Source of the DNA: Helicobacter felis ATCC 49179
GTDB taxonomy: Bacteria; Campylobacterota; Campylobacteria; Campylobacterales; Helicobacteraceae
NCBI RefSeq assembly: GCF_000200595.1
Contig: NC_014810.2
Coordinates: 568,311 to 632,310, forward strand
DNA: 64,000 nt
Direction: 5' to 3'
Translations under genes and position numbers: made by a program
Shown here: positions 17,832-25,529 of the stretch, one piece after another
How positions within the stretch are numbered: position 1 is the first letter of the stretch
Layout of the letters: each line of letters starts with the position of its first letter
Notes under the pieces: generated by a model
The model's database searches: none
Told to the model about the DNA's origin: nothing
The model's input: the letters and a program-made list of their open reading frames with translations, nothing else

Positions 17832-18255
17832 TTGCGCCCTTATAAAGAACACTAAAACTACCCCTTAGCTTAAACTAACCTAATTTGAGCCTTATTTTGG
17901 CACACCCATGTGACCAAATAAGGTTTAATATGCCTTTTTAGGCACATTTTTCTTCCATTAAGACCAAAAAAGGGCGGAAAAACGACCTTTAAAAATTTTT
18001 TTGTGGCCAAATGTGGCCAAAATAAACCTTATTTTAACCTCAGTACAACCCCCTAAACAACGCACTTCAGGCCACTTTTTCACATTTTCACGCCCCCTAC
18101 TACTACGACTATAGTCAATAAATAGTGCAAACGCCCATAAATCGTTTTTAATTGTGCTTAAAACAATTCTATATGCTAAATAGAGGCAAGGATTGTTTTG
18201 CTAATATAGCCATAAAAAATTCCAAAATAACAACCTTTTAATTTGAAGGAGTCGC
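17832..18255. other. 424-base gene-free stretch with inverted and tandem repeats
   Basis: No gene with a ribosome site is seen. The stretch holds a near-palindrome, CCTTATTTTGG (17890-17900) with CCAAATAAGG (17914-17923). It also has a small hairpin TGCCT/AGGCA (17931-17944) followed by CATTTTTC, possibly a terminator for the preceding lipoprotein gene. A perfect tandem repeat of TGTGGCCAAA lies at 18002-18021. A 12-base perfect inverted repeat joins AAATAAGGTTTA (17916-17927) to TAAACCTTATTT (18023-18034). A weak -10 candidate (TAATAT, 18202-18207) precedes the next gene. It could hold a regulatory site or a small RNA; neither is shown. Confidence 0.55.
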
Positions 18256-19086
18256 ATGCAAACAATAACAAAGGGAATTTTATTAACACTCACAGGAATA
18301 TCCCTTGTGCTTTCAAGTTGCGCTAAAGACACTGGATCAACAGCTACAAATAGCCAAAAAAAGCGCGCAATCGCGGATAAAAAAATCAAAGATTCCACCT
18401 CCCTAAACTTTAATTATTCCATCGATATTGCACAAGAGGAGCCTAATAACCACACCATCGCTATTTTAGACCCACACATTCAAGCAGATGAAAATGTCCA
18501 GCCCTATATCCAGAAATTCCAAAACGCCTTGATTAAACAAGTCCAAGAGATTTATCAAAAAAAGGGTTACAACATCATACGCCTAGCATCGGCGCAAAAT
18601 CTAACACCAGAGCAAAAGAATAACATCTACACTATTTTAAAAATCAGGGGATGGGTAGGCATACTAGAAGATGCCGACATCAACACAGAGCATCCGGAAG
18701 ATACAAATATGAAAAGCACGGTGGATCAAAGCGCTGGAGCGGTTTTGTTCAAATTCTTTGAGCCAAAAACCGGAAGGACCACTCATAACTTTGCTATCAA
18801 TGTGGGCGCAGAACAAGCCATCACACACCCCCACCTATCTTATTTCCAACAAGCTAATTCTGATAGTTTTGCTGGCGCAAACTCTATTAGTCGTGGCGCA
18901 ACAAGCTTGGATAGCTTTGATGAAGCAAGTTTAGATAGCCGCAACCATACAGACAGCAACCATGACAATGCCATCCACACAATTCTCAATCAAGTCTATG
19001 GAGTGGTGATCAAAAAGCTGATTGATTGGGTTGAAGGTGCTGACTTAAAGCAATACAGAAGAGCCATTGATCAAATTAGAAAATAG
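18256..19086 (+). CDS. HpaA-family lipoprotein
   Basis: A 276-residue relative of the neuraminyllactose-binding haemagglutinin HpaA of H. pylori. It has a lipoprotein signal with Cys22 (LVLSSCAKD). The following LNFNYSIDIAQEEPNNHTIA aligns with LKLNYHPASEKV of HpaA, and the C-terminal ILNQVYGVVIKKLIDWVE aligns with its ALNKIFANIMQEIDKKL. HpaA proteins sit in the outer membrane or flagellar sheath. Residues of about 200-240 are rich in Ser, Asp and Asn and look like an inserted flexible loop. GAAGGAG precedes the ATG. HpaA families have several paralogues, so the exact orthologue cannot be named. Confidence 0.8.
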   Translation: MQTITKGILLTLTGISLVLSSCAKDTGSTATNSQKKRAIADKKIKDSTSLNFNYSIDIAQEEPNNHTIAILDPHIQADENVQPYIQKFQNALIKQVQEIYQKKGYNIIRLASAQNLTPEQKNNIYTILKIRGWVGILEDADINTEHPEDTNMKSTVDQSAGAVLFKFFEPKTGRTTHNFAINVGAEQAITHPHLSYFQQANSDSFAGANSISRGATSLDSFDEASLDSRNHTDSNHDNAIHTILNQVYGVVIKKLIDWVEGADLKQYRRAIDQIRK

Positions 19087-19102
19087 CTTTGCTGCAAGGT
19101 TG

Positions 19103-19462
19103 TTAAATATTGGAGGTAGGGCAAAGCATAACCACAGCGATAGCACAACCCATATCATGTGTGATGCTCAAATGCAGGCTTTGTAAACGAAAAAAAACCA
19201 TTTTGCTTGGGATAAGAGAAATGAGGGGGGCACCTTTGATATTTTTACTAAGACAGATATCTAAAAAGCCTAACTGCGTGCCTATGCCCACGCCTAAAGC
19301 TTTAGAGCAAGCCTCTTTAGCTGCCCACGCCCCGGCCAGGCTAGCAGGCTTAACAAAAAGAGTTTGCTCGTAAGGAGAGAGGAAACGATCTAGAAAATGC
19401 TGCTGGTAACGATCGAGTGCCTTAGAAATACGCTCTATAGAAATTAAATCAATCCCAATCAC
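19103..19462 (-). CDS. acpS: holo-[acyl-carrier-protein] synthase
   Basis: Transfers the 4'-phosphopantetheine arm from CoA to acyl carrier protein. The 119-residue AcpS shows the metal-binding GIDLISIERI (Asp5) near the N-terminus and AAKEACSKALG (Glu49) near 47-57. It starts 4 bases inside the end of fliL and follows it, the same order as HP0809-HP0808 of H. pylori. Its 3' end converges on the HpaA-like gene with 16 bases between. Confidence 0.93.
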   Translation of the reverse strand: MIGIDLISIERISKALDRYQQHFLDRFLSPYEQTLFVKPASLAGAWAAKEACSKALGVGIGTQLGFLDICLSKNIKGAPLISLIPSKMVFFRLQSLHLSITHDMGCAIAVVMLCPTSNI

Positions 19463-20007
19463 TGAATCACAAAATCTGTAAAGAAGACATTTTTGACAAA
19501 ACCATCGATCAAAAAGCTATTGATATTGCTACGAATTTCTTCTTTGAGCCTGTTTTTGCCTTTTAAGGTGGTGATCTCTTCTACAGACTTCGAGGAAAGA
19601 ATCTCAATAATGGTATCTTTAATCGCTGTCTCTTTAACTTTAACCTCTTCAAGCAATTTAGCATCATTGAGCTCAAGAGACACACTAGCTTTTAAATAAC
19701 GCCGTCCATTCTGACTAATCAGGTTCACCACAAAAGCTCCGGTGAGGGGGTAGAGTGGCCCCAAAGACAGATAATCTGAAGAGCGCACCATCAAGGAGCC
19801 TTCATCGGTATTATTATTCATTTGTGCGTTGCGCATTTGTTGTGCAGCTGCTCCGCCACTCTTGGGCGCATTCCCATTGGGTTCAGCATTTTTGCTCATA
19901 AACAAAAACACAATCACACCCACTAAAATGAGCATCACCAACACCGCCCCCATCACAACAAACAACATGGCCTTACTCTTTTTAGGAGCTTTTGCTTCTT
20001 CTGGCAT
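19459..20007 (-). CDS. fliL: flagellar basal-body protein FliL
   Basis: Single-pass inner-membrane protein that surrounds the flagellar stator and supports torque. The 182-residue sequence has a Lys-rich cytoplasmic start, one membrane helix at about residues 13-35, a Gly/Asn/Gln-rich linker, then a periplasmic domain ending in FVKNVFFTDFVIQ, the conserved FliL C-terminus. A purine-rich GGACTC lies before the ATG. The neighbours acpS and rsmD match H. pylori order. Confidence 0.93.
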   Translation of the reverse strand: MPEEAKAPKKSKAMLFVVMGAVLVMLILVGVIVFLFMSKNAEPNGNAPKSGGAAAQQMRNAQMNNNTDEGSLMVRSSDYLSLGPLYPLTGAFVVNLISQNGRRYLKASVSLELNDAKLLEEVKVKETAIKDTIIEILSSKSVEEITTLKGKNRLKEEIRSNINSFLIDGFVKNVFFTDFVIQ

Positions 20008-20019
20008 TTAGAGTCCTTT

Positions 20020-20604
20020 TTATGATTTAGAATAATAACTTAAGCTAGTGCGCCCAAATTTGCTCTGTTTGATTATACTAAAGCTTACTAGATTTCTAGG
20101 CATGATCTCTTGACTTTGGTGTTCAAAGATAATCACGCTGGAGGGGGGTATTTGCACATTTTCTAGGCAAACAAAGCAAGCTTGCAAAGGCATGTTAAAA
20201 GGAGGGTCTAAATAGAGAATTATCTGTGCCGCGCTCAAAGAATGGAGGTATTGTGGCAATAGCTTCAAGCTATCTCCCTGAATGGCTTGCGCTTTTAAGG
20301 GCTGTTTCAATCTCTTTTGGAAAAGGCGGATGTTTTCTTGCAAAAGAGTAAAAACCTCCCTGTCTTGCTCAAAAAACAACGCCTCTTGTGCCCCACAACT
20401 TAAGGCCTCTAACCCCACACTCCCGCTCCCTCCAAACACTTCTACAAAGGCACTTGTGGCAATAATGGGGCGCAAGACATTCAATAATGAGGCGCGCACC
20501 ACTGCTTTGGTAGGGCGGGTGGTTTGTCTGGAGGGCATGTGCAAAGCTAATCCCTTGCACGCCCCGCTTAAAATGCGCAAAACCGGTAAAGAAGGCTGAG
20601 ACAT
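20020..20604 (-). CDS. rsmD: 16S rRNA (guanine966-N2)-methyltransferase RsmD-like
   Basis: Rossmann-fold methyltransferase of 194 residues. Seen are RILSGACKGLAL at the start, the AdoMet site VEVFGGSGSVGLEALS near 54-69, and catalytic motif LYLDPPFNMP near 129. RsmD usually has DPPY; the Phe is also found in Helicobacter. It corresponds to HP0810. The start overlaps the stop of the next gene upstream by one base. Confidence 0.88.
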   Translation of the reverse strand: MSQPSLPVLRILSGACKGLALHMPSRQTTRPTKAVVRASLLNVLRPIIATSAFVEVFGGSGSVGLEALSCGAQEALFFEQDREVFTLLQENIRLFQKRLKQPLKAQAIQGDSLKLLPQYLHSLSAAQIILYLDPPFNMPLQACFVCLENVQIPPSSVIIFEHQSQEIMPRNLVSFSIIKQSKFGRTSLSYYSKS

Positions 20605-20927
20605 TAGGGGCGATACTCTTGAATTAAATCCAAGAGCTTACGAGTGTATTCGCTCAACAAGCCTTGCACTTTGCTCTCTAGGCTCTCCGCTTGGACTTTT
20701 TGACTATAGAGTTCTTGTAAACCTTCTAAGAGACTTTCACGCGTGAAGGGCACGCCAATGTGAAAATCATCTCCTGAACCAATAAGATAAGTTGTTTTTA
20801 CAGGTTTATCCACCCTATGATCGCTCAAAATGAAATCGCAATTTTCTGGCGTGCTCAAAAAATCTTGCAAATAAGATTCTAATACATGCGTTAAAAGCAA
20901 AGAGTGGCAATCTAGGGCTATTTTCAT
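20604..20927 (-). CDS. conserved hypothetical protein (HP0811-like)
   Basis: A small protein of 107 residues from ATG 20927 (MKIALDCHSL), with AGAAGAAAG before it. The frame extends 13 codons further, but that start lies on the edge of the palindrome in the divergent promoter. No domain is recognised. The C-terminal half (about 60-105) is predicted helical and charged. It heads the HP0811-0810-0809-0808 block and is divergent from lepA. Confidence 0.7.
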   Translation of the reverse strand: MKIALDCHSLLLTHVLESYLQDFLSTPENCDFILSDHRVDKPVKTTYLIGSGDDFHIGVPFTRESLLEGLQELYSQKVQAESLESKVQGLLSEYTRKLLDLIQEYRP

Positions 20928-20950
20928 CTTTCTTCTTTTGCGCGCATTCT

Positions 20951-20966
20951 GTGCTATTATTAGCAC
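20951..20966. promoter_or_regulatory. palindrome in the lepA divergent promoter
   Basis: GTGCTATTATTAGCAC is a perfect 16-base inverted repeat (6-base arms, TTAT centre). It contains an extended -10 for lepA (TGC then TATTAT, 20955-20960), giving a start near 20967, and lies 24 bases before the divergent gene's ATG. It may be an operator or simply two overlapping promoters. Confidence 0.45.
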
Positions 20967-21002
20967 ATCTTGAGTTTGAAAACGCTTACCTTAAGGGAAT
21001 CT

Positions 21003-22796
21003 GTGCAAAAGTACATCCGCAATTTTTCTATCATTGCCCACATCGATCATGGCAAAAGCACTTTAGCCGATTGTTTGATTCAGGCTTGCAAGGGTTTAGA
21101 CGCGCGCGAGATGACTCACCAAGTCCTAGACACCATGGACATTGAAAAAGAGCGCGGGATCACTATCAAAGCCCAGTCTGTGCGTTTGAATTACCGCTTT
21201 GAGGGGGTAGATTACATTTTAAATCTCATCGATACCCCCGGGCATGTGGATTTTAGCTATGAGGTGTCGCGCTCTTTGCACGCTTGTGAGGGGGCGTTAT
21301 TGGTGGTGGACGCCACTCAGGGTGTGGAGGCGCAGACAATAGCTAATGTCTATATCGCGATGGACAACCACCTAGAGATTTTACCCGTGCTCAATAAGAT
21401 CGACCTACCCAATGCCGATGTGGACGCGATCAAACAAGACATTGAGGACACCATCGCGCTGGATTGCTCAGAGGCTTCTTGTGTGAGTGCCAAAAACGCA
21501 CTAGGCATCACTGAACTATTAGAAAAAATCATCACCCAAATTCCCCCCCCAAAAGGCGATCCAACCGCCTCGCCCAAAGCCCTCATTTACGACTCTTGGT
21601 TTGATAATTATCTAGGTGCGTTGGCTTTGGTGCGTTTGAAAGAGGGACGCTTAGAAGTGGGTCAAGAGGTCTTAGTGATGGGGAGTCAAAAACGCCATAG
21701 TGTCTTAGGACTCTACTACCCCCACCCTCTGCACAGAATCGAAACCCGCACTTTGGAATGTGGTGAGATTGGCATCATTGCCTTGGGGTCTAAAAACTTG
21801 ACAGACATTGCCGTAGGCGACACCATCACAGACGCGCATACCCCCACCGCGCAAGCTATCGAGGGCTTTATTCCAGCCAAGCCTTTCGTCTTTGCCGGGC
21901 TTTACCCCATTGAGAGCGATCAATTTGAAGCCCTAAGAGATGCGCTACTTAAACTCCAGCTTAACGATGCTGCCCTGCAGTTTGAACCTGAGAGTAGCGT
22001 AGCCTTAGGTTTTGGTTTTCGGGTGGGGTTTTTGGGGCTTTTGCACATGGAGGTGATCAAAGAACGCCTAGAGAGAGAGTTTAAACTAGATTTGATCGCC
22101 ACTGCACCCACCGTTGTATACGAAGTGCATTTGCAAAATGGGCAGGTGCTCATGGTGCAAAACCCTAGCGAATTGCCTCCTGAGGGGAGTATTGCCCGCA
22201 TTAAAGAGCCCTTTGTGCGTGCGAGCATCATCACCCCTAGCGAGTATTTGGGTAATTTGATCAGTTTGCTCAACAAAAGACGCGGAGTGCAAGAGAAAAT
22301 GGAATACCTAAATCAAAACCGCGTGTTGTTGACTTATGCGATCCCTAGTAATGAAATTGTGATGGATTTTTACGACAAGCTTAAATCTTGCACCAAGGGC
22401 TATGCGAGTTTTGATTATGAACCTATTGATTACCAAGAGGGAGATTTAGTCAAGCTAGATATCCGCGTGGCTTCTGAGGTGGTGGACGCGCTAAGTATTA
22501 TTGTGGATCGCTCTAAGGCCTATGAAAAGGGCAAGGCGTTGGTAGAGAGTATGAAAACCTTGATCCCCCGTCAGCTCTTTGAGGTCGCCATTCAAGCTAG
22601 CATTGGTAATAAGATCATTGCGCGCGAAACCGTGAAGTCTGTAGGCAAGAATGTTACGGCGAAATGCTACGGGGGGGACATCACCCGTAAGCGCAAACTG
22701 CTAGAAAAACAAAAAGAGGGCAAAAAACGCATGAAAGCCATTGGTAAGGTGCATTTGCCCCAAGAGGCGTTTTTGGCGATTTTGAAGGTAGATTAG
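21003..22796 (+). CDS. lepA: elongation factor 4 (LepA)
   Basis: Ribosome-associated GTPase. From GTG 21003 the protein has 597 residues and begins [20 protein letters not shown], matching H. pylori LepA ([19 protein letters not shown]). An AAGGGA ribosome site lies 4 bases before. A TTG at 20970 would extend it but falls at the predicted transcript start. G1 is [10 protein letters not shown]3 DTPGHVDF, G4 NKID and G5 SAK; the LepA-specific C-terminal domain ends in [20 protein letters not shown]. Full length and intact. Confidence 0.97.
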   Translation: MQKYIRNFSIIAHIDHGKSTLADCLIQACKGLDAREMTHQVLDTMDIEKERGITIKAQSVRLNYRFEGVDYILNLIDTPGHVDFSYEVSRSLHACEGALLVVDATQGVEAQTIANVYIAMDNHLEILPVLNKIDLPNADVDAIKQDIEDTIALDCSEASCVSAKNALGITELLEKIITQIPPPKGDPTASPKALIYDSWFDNYLGALALVRLKEGRLEVGQEVLVMGSQKRHSVLGLYYPHPLHRIETRTLECGEIGIIALGSKNLTDIAVGDTITDAHTPTAQAIEGFIPAKPFVFAGLYPIESDQFEALRDALLKLQLNDAALQFEPESSVALGFGFRVGFLGLLHMEVIKERLEREFKLDLIATAPTVVYEVHLQNGQVLMVQNPSELPPEGSIARIKEPFVRASIITPSEYLGNLISLLNKRRGVQEKMEYLNQNRVLLTYAIPSNEIVMDFYDKLKSCTKGYASFDYEPIDYQEGDLVKLDIRVASEVVDALSIIVDRSKAYEKGKALVESMKTLIPRQLFEVAIQASIGNKIIARETVKSVGKNVTAKCYGGDITRKRKLLEKQKEGKKRMKAIGKVHLPQEAFLAILKVD

Positions 22797-22828
22797 AGAA
22801 GTTAGAGACCTTATTTAAGGGGGTGTGC

Positions 22829-25519
22829 GTGGGACAATCTAAAAAAGACATGGATGTTTACGAACTCAAAAGGTATTTGATCCTGCAGAGAGCGGGTTGT
22901 TTGGCTTGGATGGCTGATCACGCCTATAAAAACTTCGGCTGGGTTACCTTAACACCCTTTCACCAAGCTCAAGGCTCACATTTAGCTTGGGAGAAGATCG
23001 CAGAAGATCAAGATCGCTATGTCTTGGAAGGGGCAGAGGAATTAGAATGGTTGCAAGAATACCCCTACAGAGCCTATTACTTTTTTGGAGGCATTAGTAG
23101 AGAGAGACAGGCTGTCCAGCAGGAGATTATTTTTGAAAATAGTCTAGAAGTGATCGATTTTTTGATCGATCTCTATAAGCCCTATGCCCATCTTGATCCA
23201 AAATTCTCTCAATATGAGATGATGGCCCATCTAGCCTTGTTAAATACAGAAGAAGAAAAAGATTTTGATAAGCGTTTGCATGAAGAGGCGTTGCAAGCAT
23301 GGTCTTTCTCCCTTGAGATCGAGATTGAGAAAATTTGTAATCAAACTAATTCTCAGGTAAAAATTCCCCTCAAATCTTTGCGCCTTTTCCCCAAAGCTCT
23401 CTCTCCTGCTCTAGAAAAATACCGCTGGGGCGATACTTATATCTTCCAAACCACCTACACGCCTCTATCTAATTTGCCTAAATTTGACCCTAAACTTTTA
23501 AACACGCTTTTATCAGGAGCTATCAAGACACTTCAAAAAGATTTGGCGGGCATAATAGATGGCTTTGTACGCCCAGAGCGAAAGCCTAAATTCAGGCGCA
23601 AGGTGCGCAAACAGCTCGCTAAACTCTGTTTGAAAAAATACCATGGCGTGCTCACCCCTGAGCGCATGGTAGATTATAAACTTGATCAGCCCAAAGAAGA
23701 TAGCTATTTAAAAAAATACCACTTTACACTACAAGGACAAGATCACTACTACATAGAGCAACTTTTATGGATATGGATCGCTCAACGCTTGTTGGAAATT
23801 TTTAACGGGTCTTTGGAAACAAGGGCTATTTGCGATCAATTACTAGCCCGTCTAGACCCCAAACAAGCCCAAGATTTTGAGGGAGCTTTTTATCATGACT
23901 ATCGCTCCCTAAAAGGTCCTATTTCATGGGCGCTCATAGACCAGTTAAATTTGCCTCTTGCCCTCTTTAAAGAAGACAAGCGTGTTGTGATTGCGCCCAA
24001 TCCCGATTTTAAACCCCATGTGTTTTTAAGCGAACAACCCAATAATAGAGAGGCTGTGCGCTTTCTTTTAAGTTTTTCAACACGTAGTCAAAAAGAAAGA
24101 GAGGAAATATTAAGCACTTTGGGTGATCTCATCCCCACCTACACGCCCCCCACACCGCGCGCCCCCTCAAAATTCCCCCTCTTGAGCACAGATTTGCAGG
24201 AGGATTTTATATTGCACTGTTTGCATCTGATAGATGCAAACATGGAGGCTTTATTTTTTGATGATAGAGAGGCTTTTATACGGACGATTTTAGGAGCACA
24301 GGATCAATTTCTTAAAGAAAAGACTAACTTGGAGATCGAAGATCAAAGTCAATTTCTCACGGAAAAAACAGCCTTAGCAGAAGGGTTTGCTAAGTGGTAT
24401 GCCAAAACTATAGGTATAGATATAGAGATGGAGGCTTTGTTTTTTGATGATAGAGAGGCTTTTATTAGAAAATTTCTCCAAGCACAACACTTATTCCTTA
24501 AAGAAAATGCGCAGGATGAGGTGCTCACATCTCTTGCTCCAAAAACCCCTCCTCTTGCTCCTAAAACCTCTCAAGCTTCCCATGAAAAATACTCTCCCAA
24601 AGCCATCAAGGCGTATTTAGATCAATTTGTGATTGGACAAGAGCAGGCCAAAAAACAAATGAGTTTAGTTTTTAGCGATCACTACAAACGCATACGGGGG
24701 CAATCTAGTTTAGAAAAAGCTAACGCCATCTGTATTGGACCTTCTGGCAGTGGAAAAACTTTTTTAATCGAGATGGCGACTAAATATCTAGACCTTCCTT
24801 ATTGCATTGCTAATGCCGCTTCTTTCACACCTACTGGTTATATTGGCAATGAAACTAATCAAATGTTTGCTACGCTTTATAGCAGTGCAGACAAAGATAT
24901 CCAAAAAGCCCAAAAGGGGGTGTTGGTTCTAGATGAGATTGATAAATTAGGACAGGGGAGTTGGCATGATAAAGAATGGCGACAAGGGGTGCAAAACGAG
25001 CTTTTAAAAGTAATTGAAAAGGGGATTGTTTCTTTTGACTATGGAGGCCGAGCTAGTGGAGAAACTATCACTCTGCAAACCGATCACATGCTCTTTATTG
25101 TCTTAGGGCATTTTGAAAAGTTGTGGAAAGATAATAGCTCATCTGAAAAACTCCCCCAATTTAGCAATGAGGATTTGATCGAATGCGGGATGAAGCGCGA
25201 GTTTTTGCGCCGTTTTTCTGTGCGTGTGGTCTTTGAAGCTGTGGATATAGAGATGCTTACAGAACTTTTGGATCGCCGTTTAAAACCTTTCCAAGAAGAG
25301 TTTAGGGCTGAAGGAAGTGTTTTGGAATTTAGTCAAGAAGCTAAACACTTGTTGGTCAAAAACGCGCTTAAGGAAGGGGTTGGCATGAGTGGACTGGATC
25401 AAAAACTCCATGAAGTGCTTATGCCCCTACGCTTTGATTTAGAAAATTATTATGGTTTAAGATGCCTCATTGATTTTGATCATTTAGGGGGTGTAAAAGT
25501 GATGCTGAGTGAGTTGTGA
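22829..25519 (+). CDS. large ClpX-like AAA+ ATPase with unknown N-terminal region
   Basis: A protein of about 896 residues from GTG 22829 (AAGGGGG six bases before; GTG 22823 and ATG 22850 are alternatives). Residues of about 588-896 form one AAA+ module nearest to ClpX/HslU: AYLDQFVIGQEQAKKQ, Walker A GPSGSGKT (637-644), GYIGNE pore-side segment, KAQKGVLVLDEIDKLG with Walker B (698-703), and an arginine-finger-like REFLRRFSV. The ClpX zinc domain and the IGF loop that docks ClpP are not visible. The first 587 residues match nothing I know; they are mixed hydrophobic/charged without membrane helices. A 38-base duplication (24242 and 24428) encodes two MEALFFDDREAFIR units 62 residues apart. 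It lies 32 bases after lepA and convergent to mutS2. It could be an unfoldase, a motor of a defence or stress system, or a secretion partner; function unknown. Confidence 0.75.
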   Translation: MGQSKKDMDVYELKRYLILQRAGCLAWMADHAYKNFGWVTLTPFHQAQGSHLAWEKIAEDQDRYVLEGAEELEWLQEYPYRAYYFFGGISRERQAVQQEIIFENSLEVIDFLIDLYKPYAHLDPKFSQYEMMAHLALLNTEEEKDFDKRLHEEALQAWSFSLEIEIEKICNQTNSQVKIPLKSLRLFPKALSPALEKYRWGDTYIFQTTYTPLSNLPKFDPKLLNTLLSGAIKTLQKDLAGIIDGFVRPERKPKFRRKVRKQLAKLCLKKYHGVLTPERMVDYKLDQPKEDSYLKKYHFTLQGQDHYYIEQLLWIWIAQRLLEIFNGSLETRAICDQLLARLDPKQAQDFEGAFYHDYRSLKGPISWALIDQLNLPLALFKEDKRVVIAPNPDFKPHVFLSEQPNNREAVRFLLSFSTRSQKEREEILSTLGDLIPTYTPPTPRAPSKFPLLSTDLQEDFILHCLHLIDANMEALFFDDREAFIRTILGAQDQFLKEKTNLEIEDQSQFLTEKTALAEGFAKWYAKTIGIDIEMEALFFDDREAFIRKFLQAQHLFLKENAQDEVLTSLAPKTPPLAPKTSQASHEKYSPKAIKAYLDQFVIGQEQAKKQMSLVFSDHYKRIRGQSSLEKANAICIGPSGSGKTFLIEMATKYLDLPYCIANAASFTPTGYIGNETNQMFATLYSSADKDIQKAQKGVLVLDEIDKLGQGSWHDKEWRQGVQNELLKVIEKGIVSFDYGGRASGETITLQTDHMLFIVLGHFEKLWKDNSSSEKLPQFSNEDLIECGMKREFLRRFSVRVVFEAVDIEMLTELLDRRLKPFQEEFRAEGSVLEFSQEAKHLLVKNALKEGVGMSGLDQKLHEVLMPLRFDLENYYGLRCLIDFDHLGGVKVMLSEL
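24242..24465 (+). repeat. 38-base direct repeat inside the ClpX-like gene
   Basis: The 38 bases at 24242-24279 recur at 24428-24465 with a single mismatch, in frame and 186 bases apart. Each encodes MEALFFDDREAFI. Further similarity continues in the protein (FLKE after 12-13 residues). Near-identity at the DNA level indicates a recent duplication and could allow gain or loss of the 62-codon unit by recombination. Confidence 0.85.
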
Positions 25520-25529
25520 GGGGTGGGGG

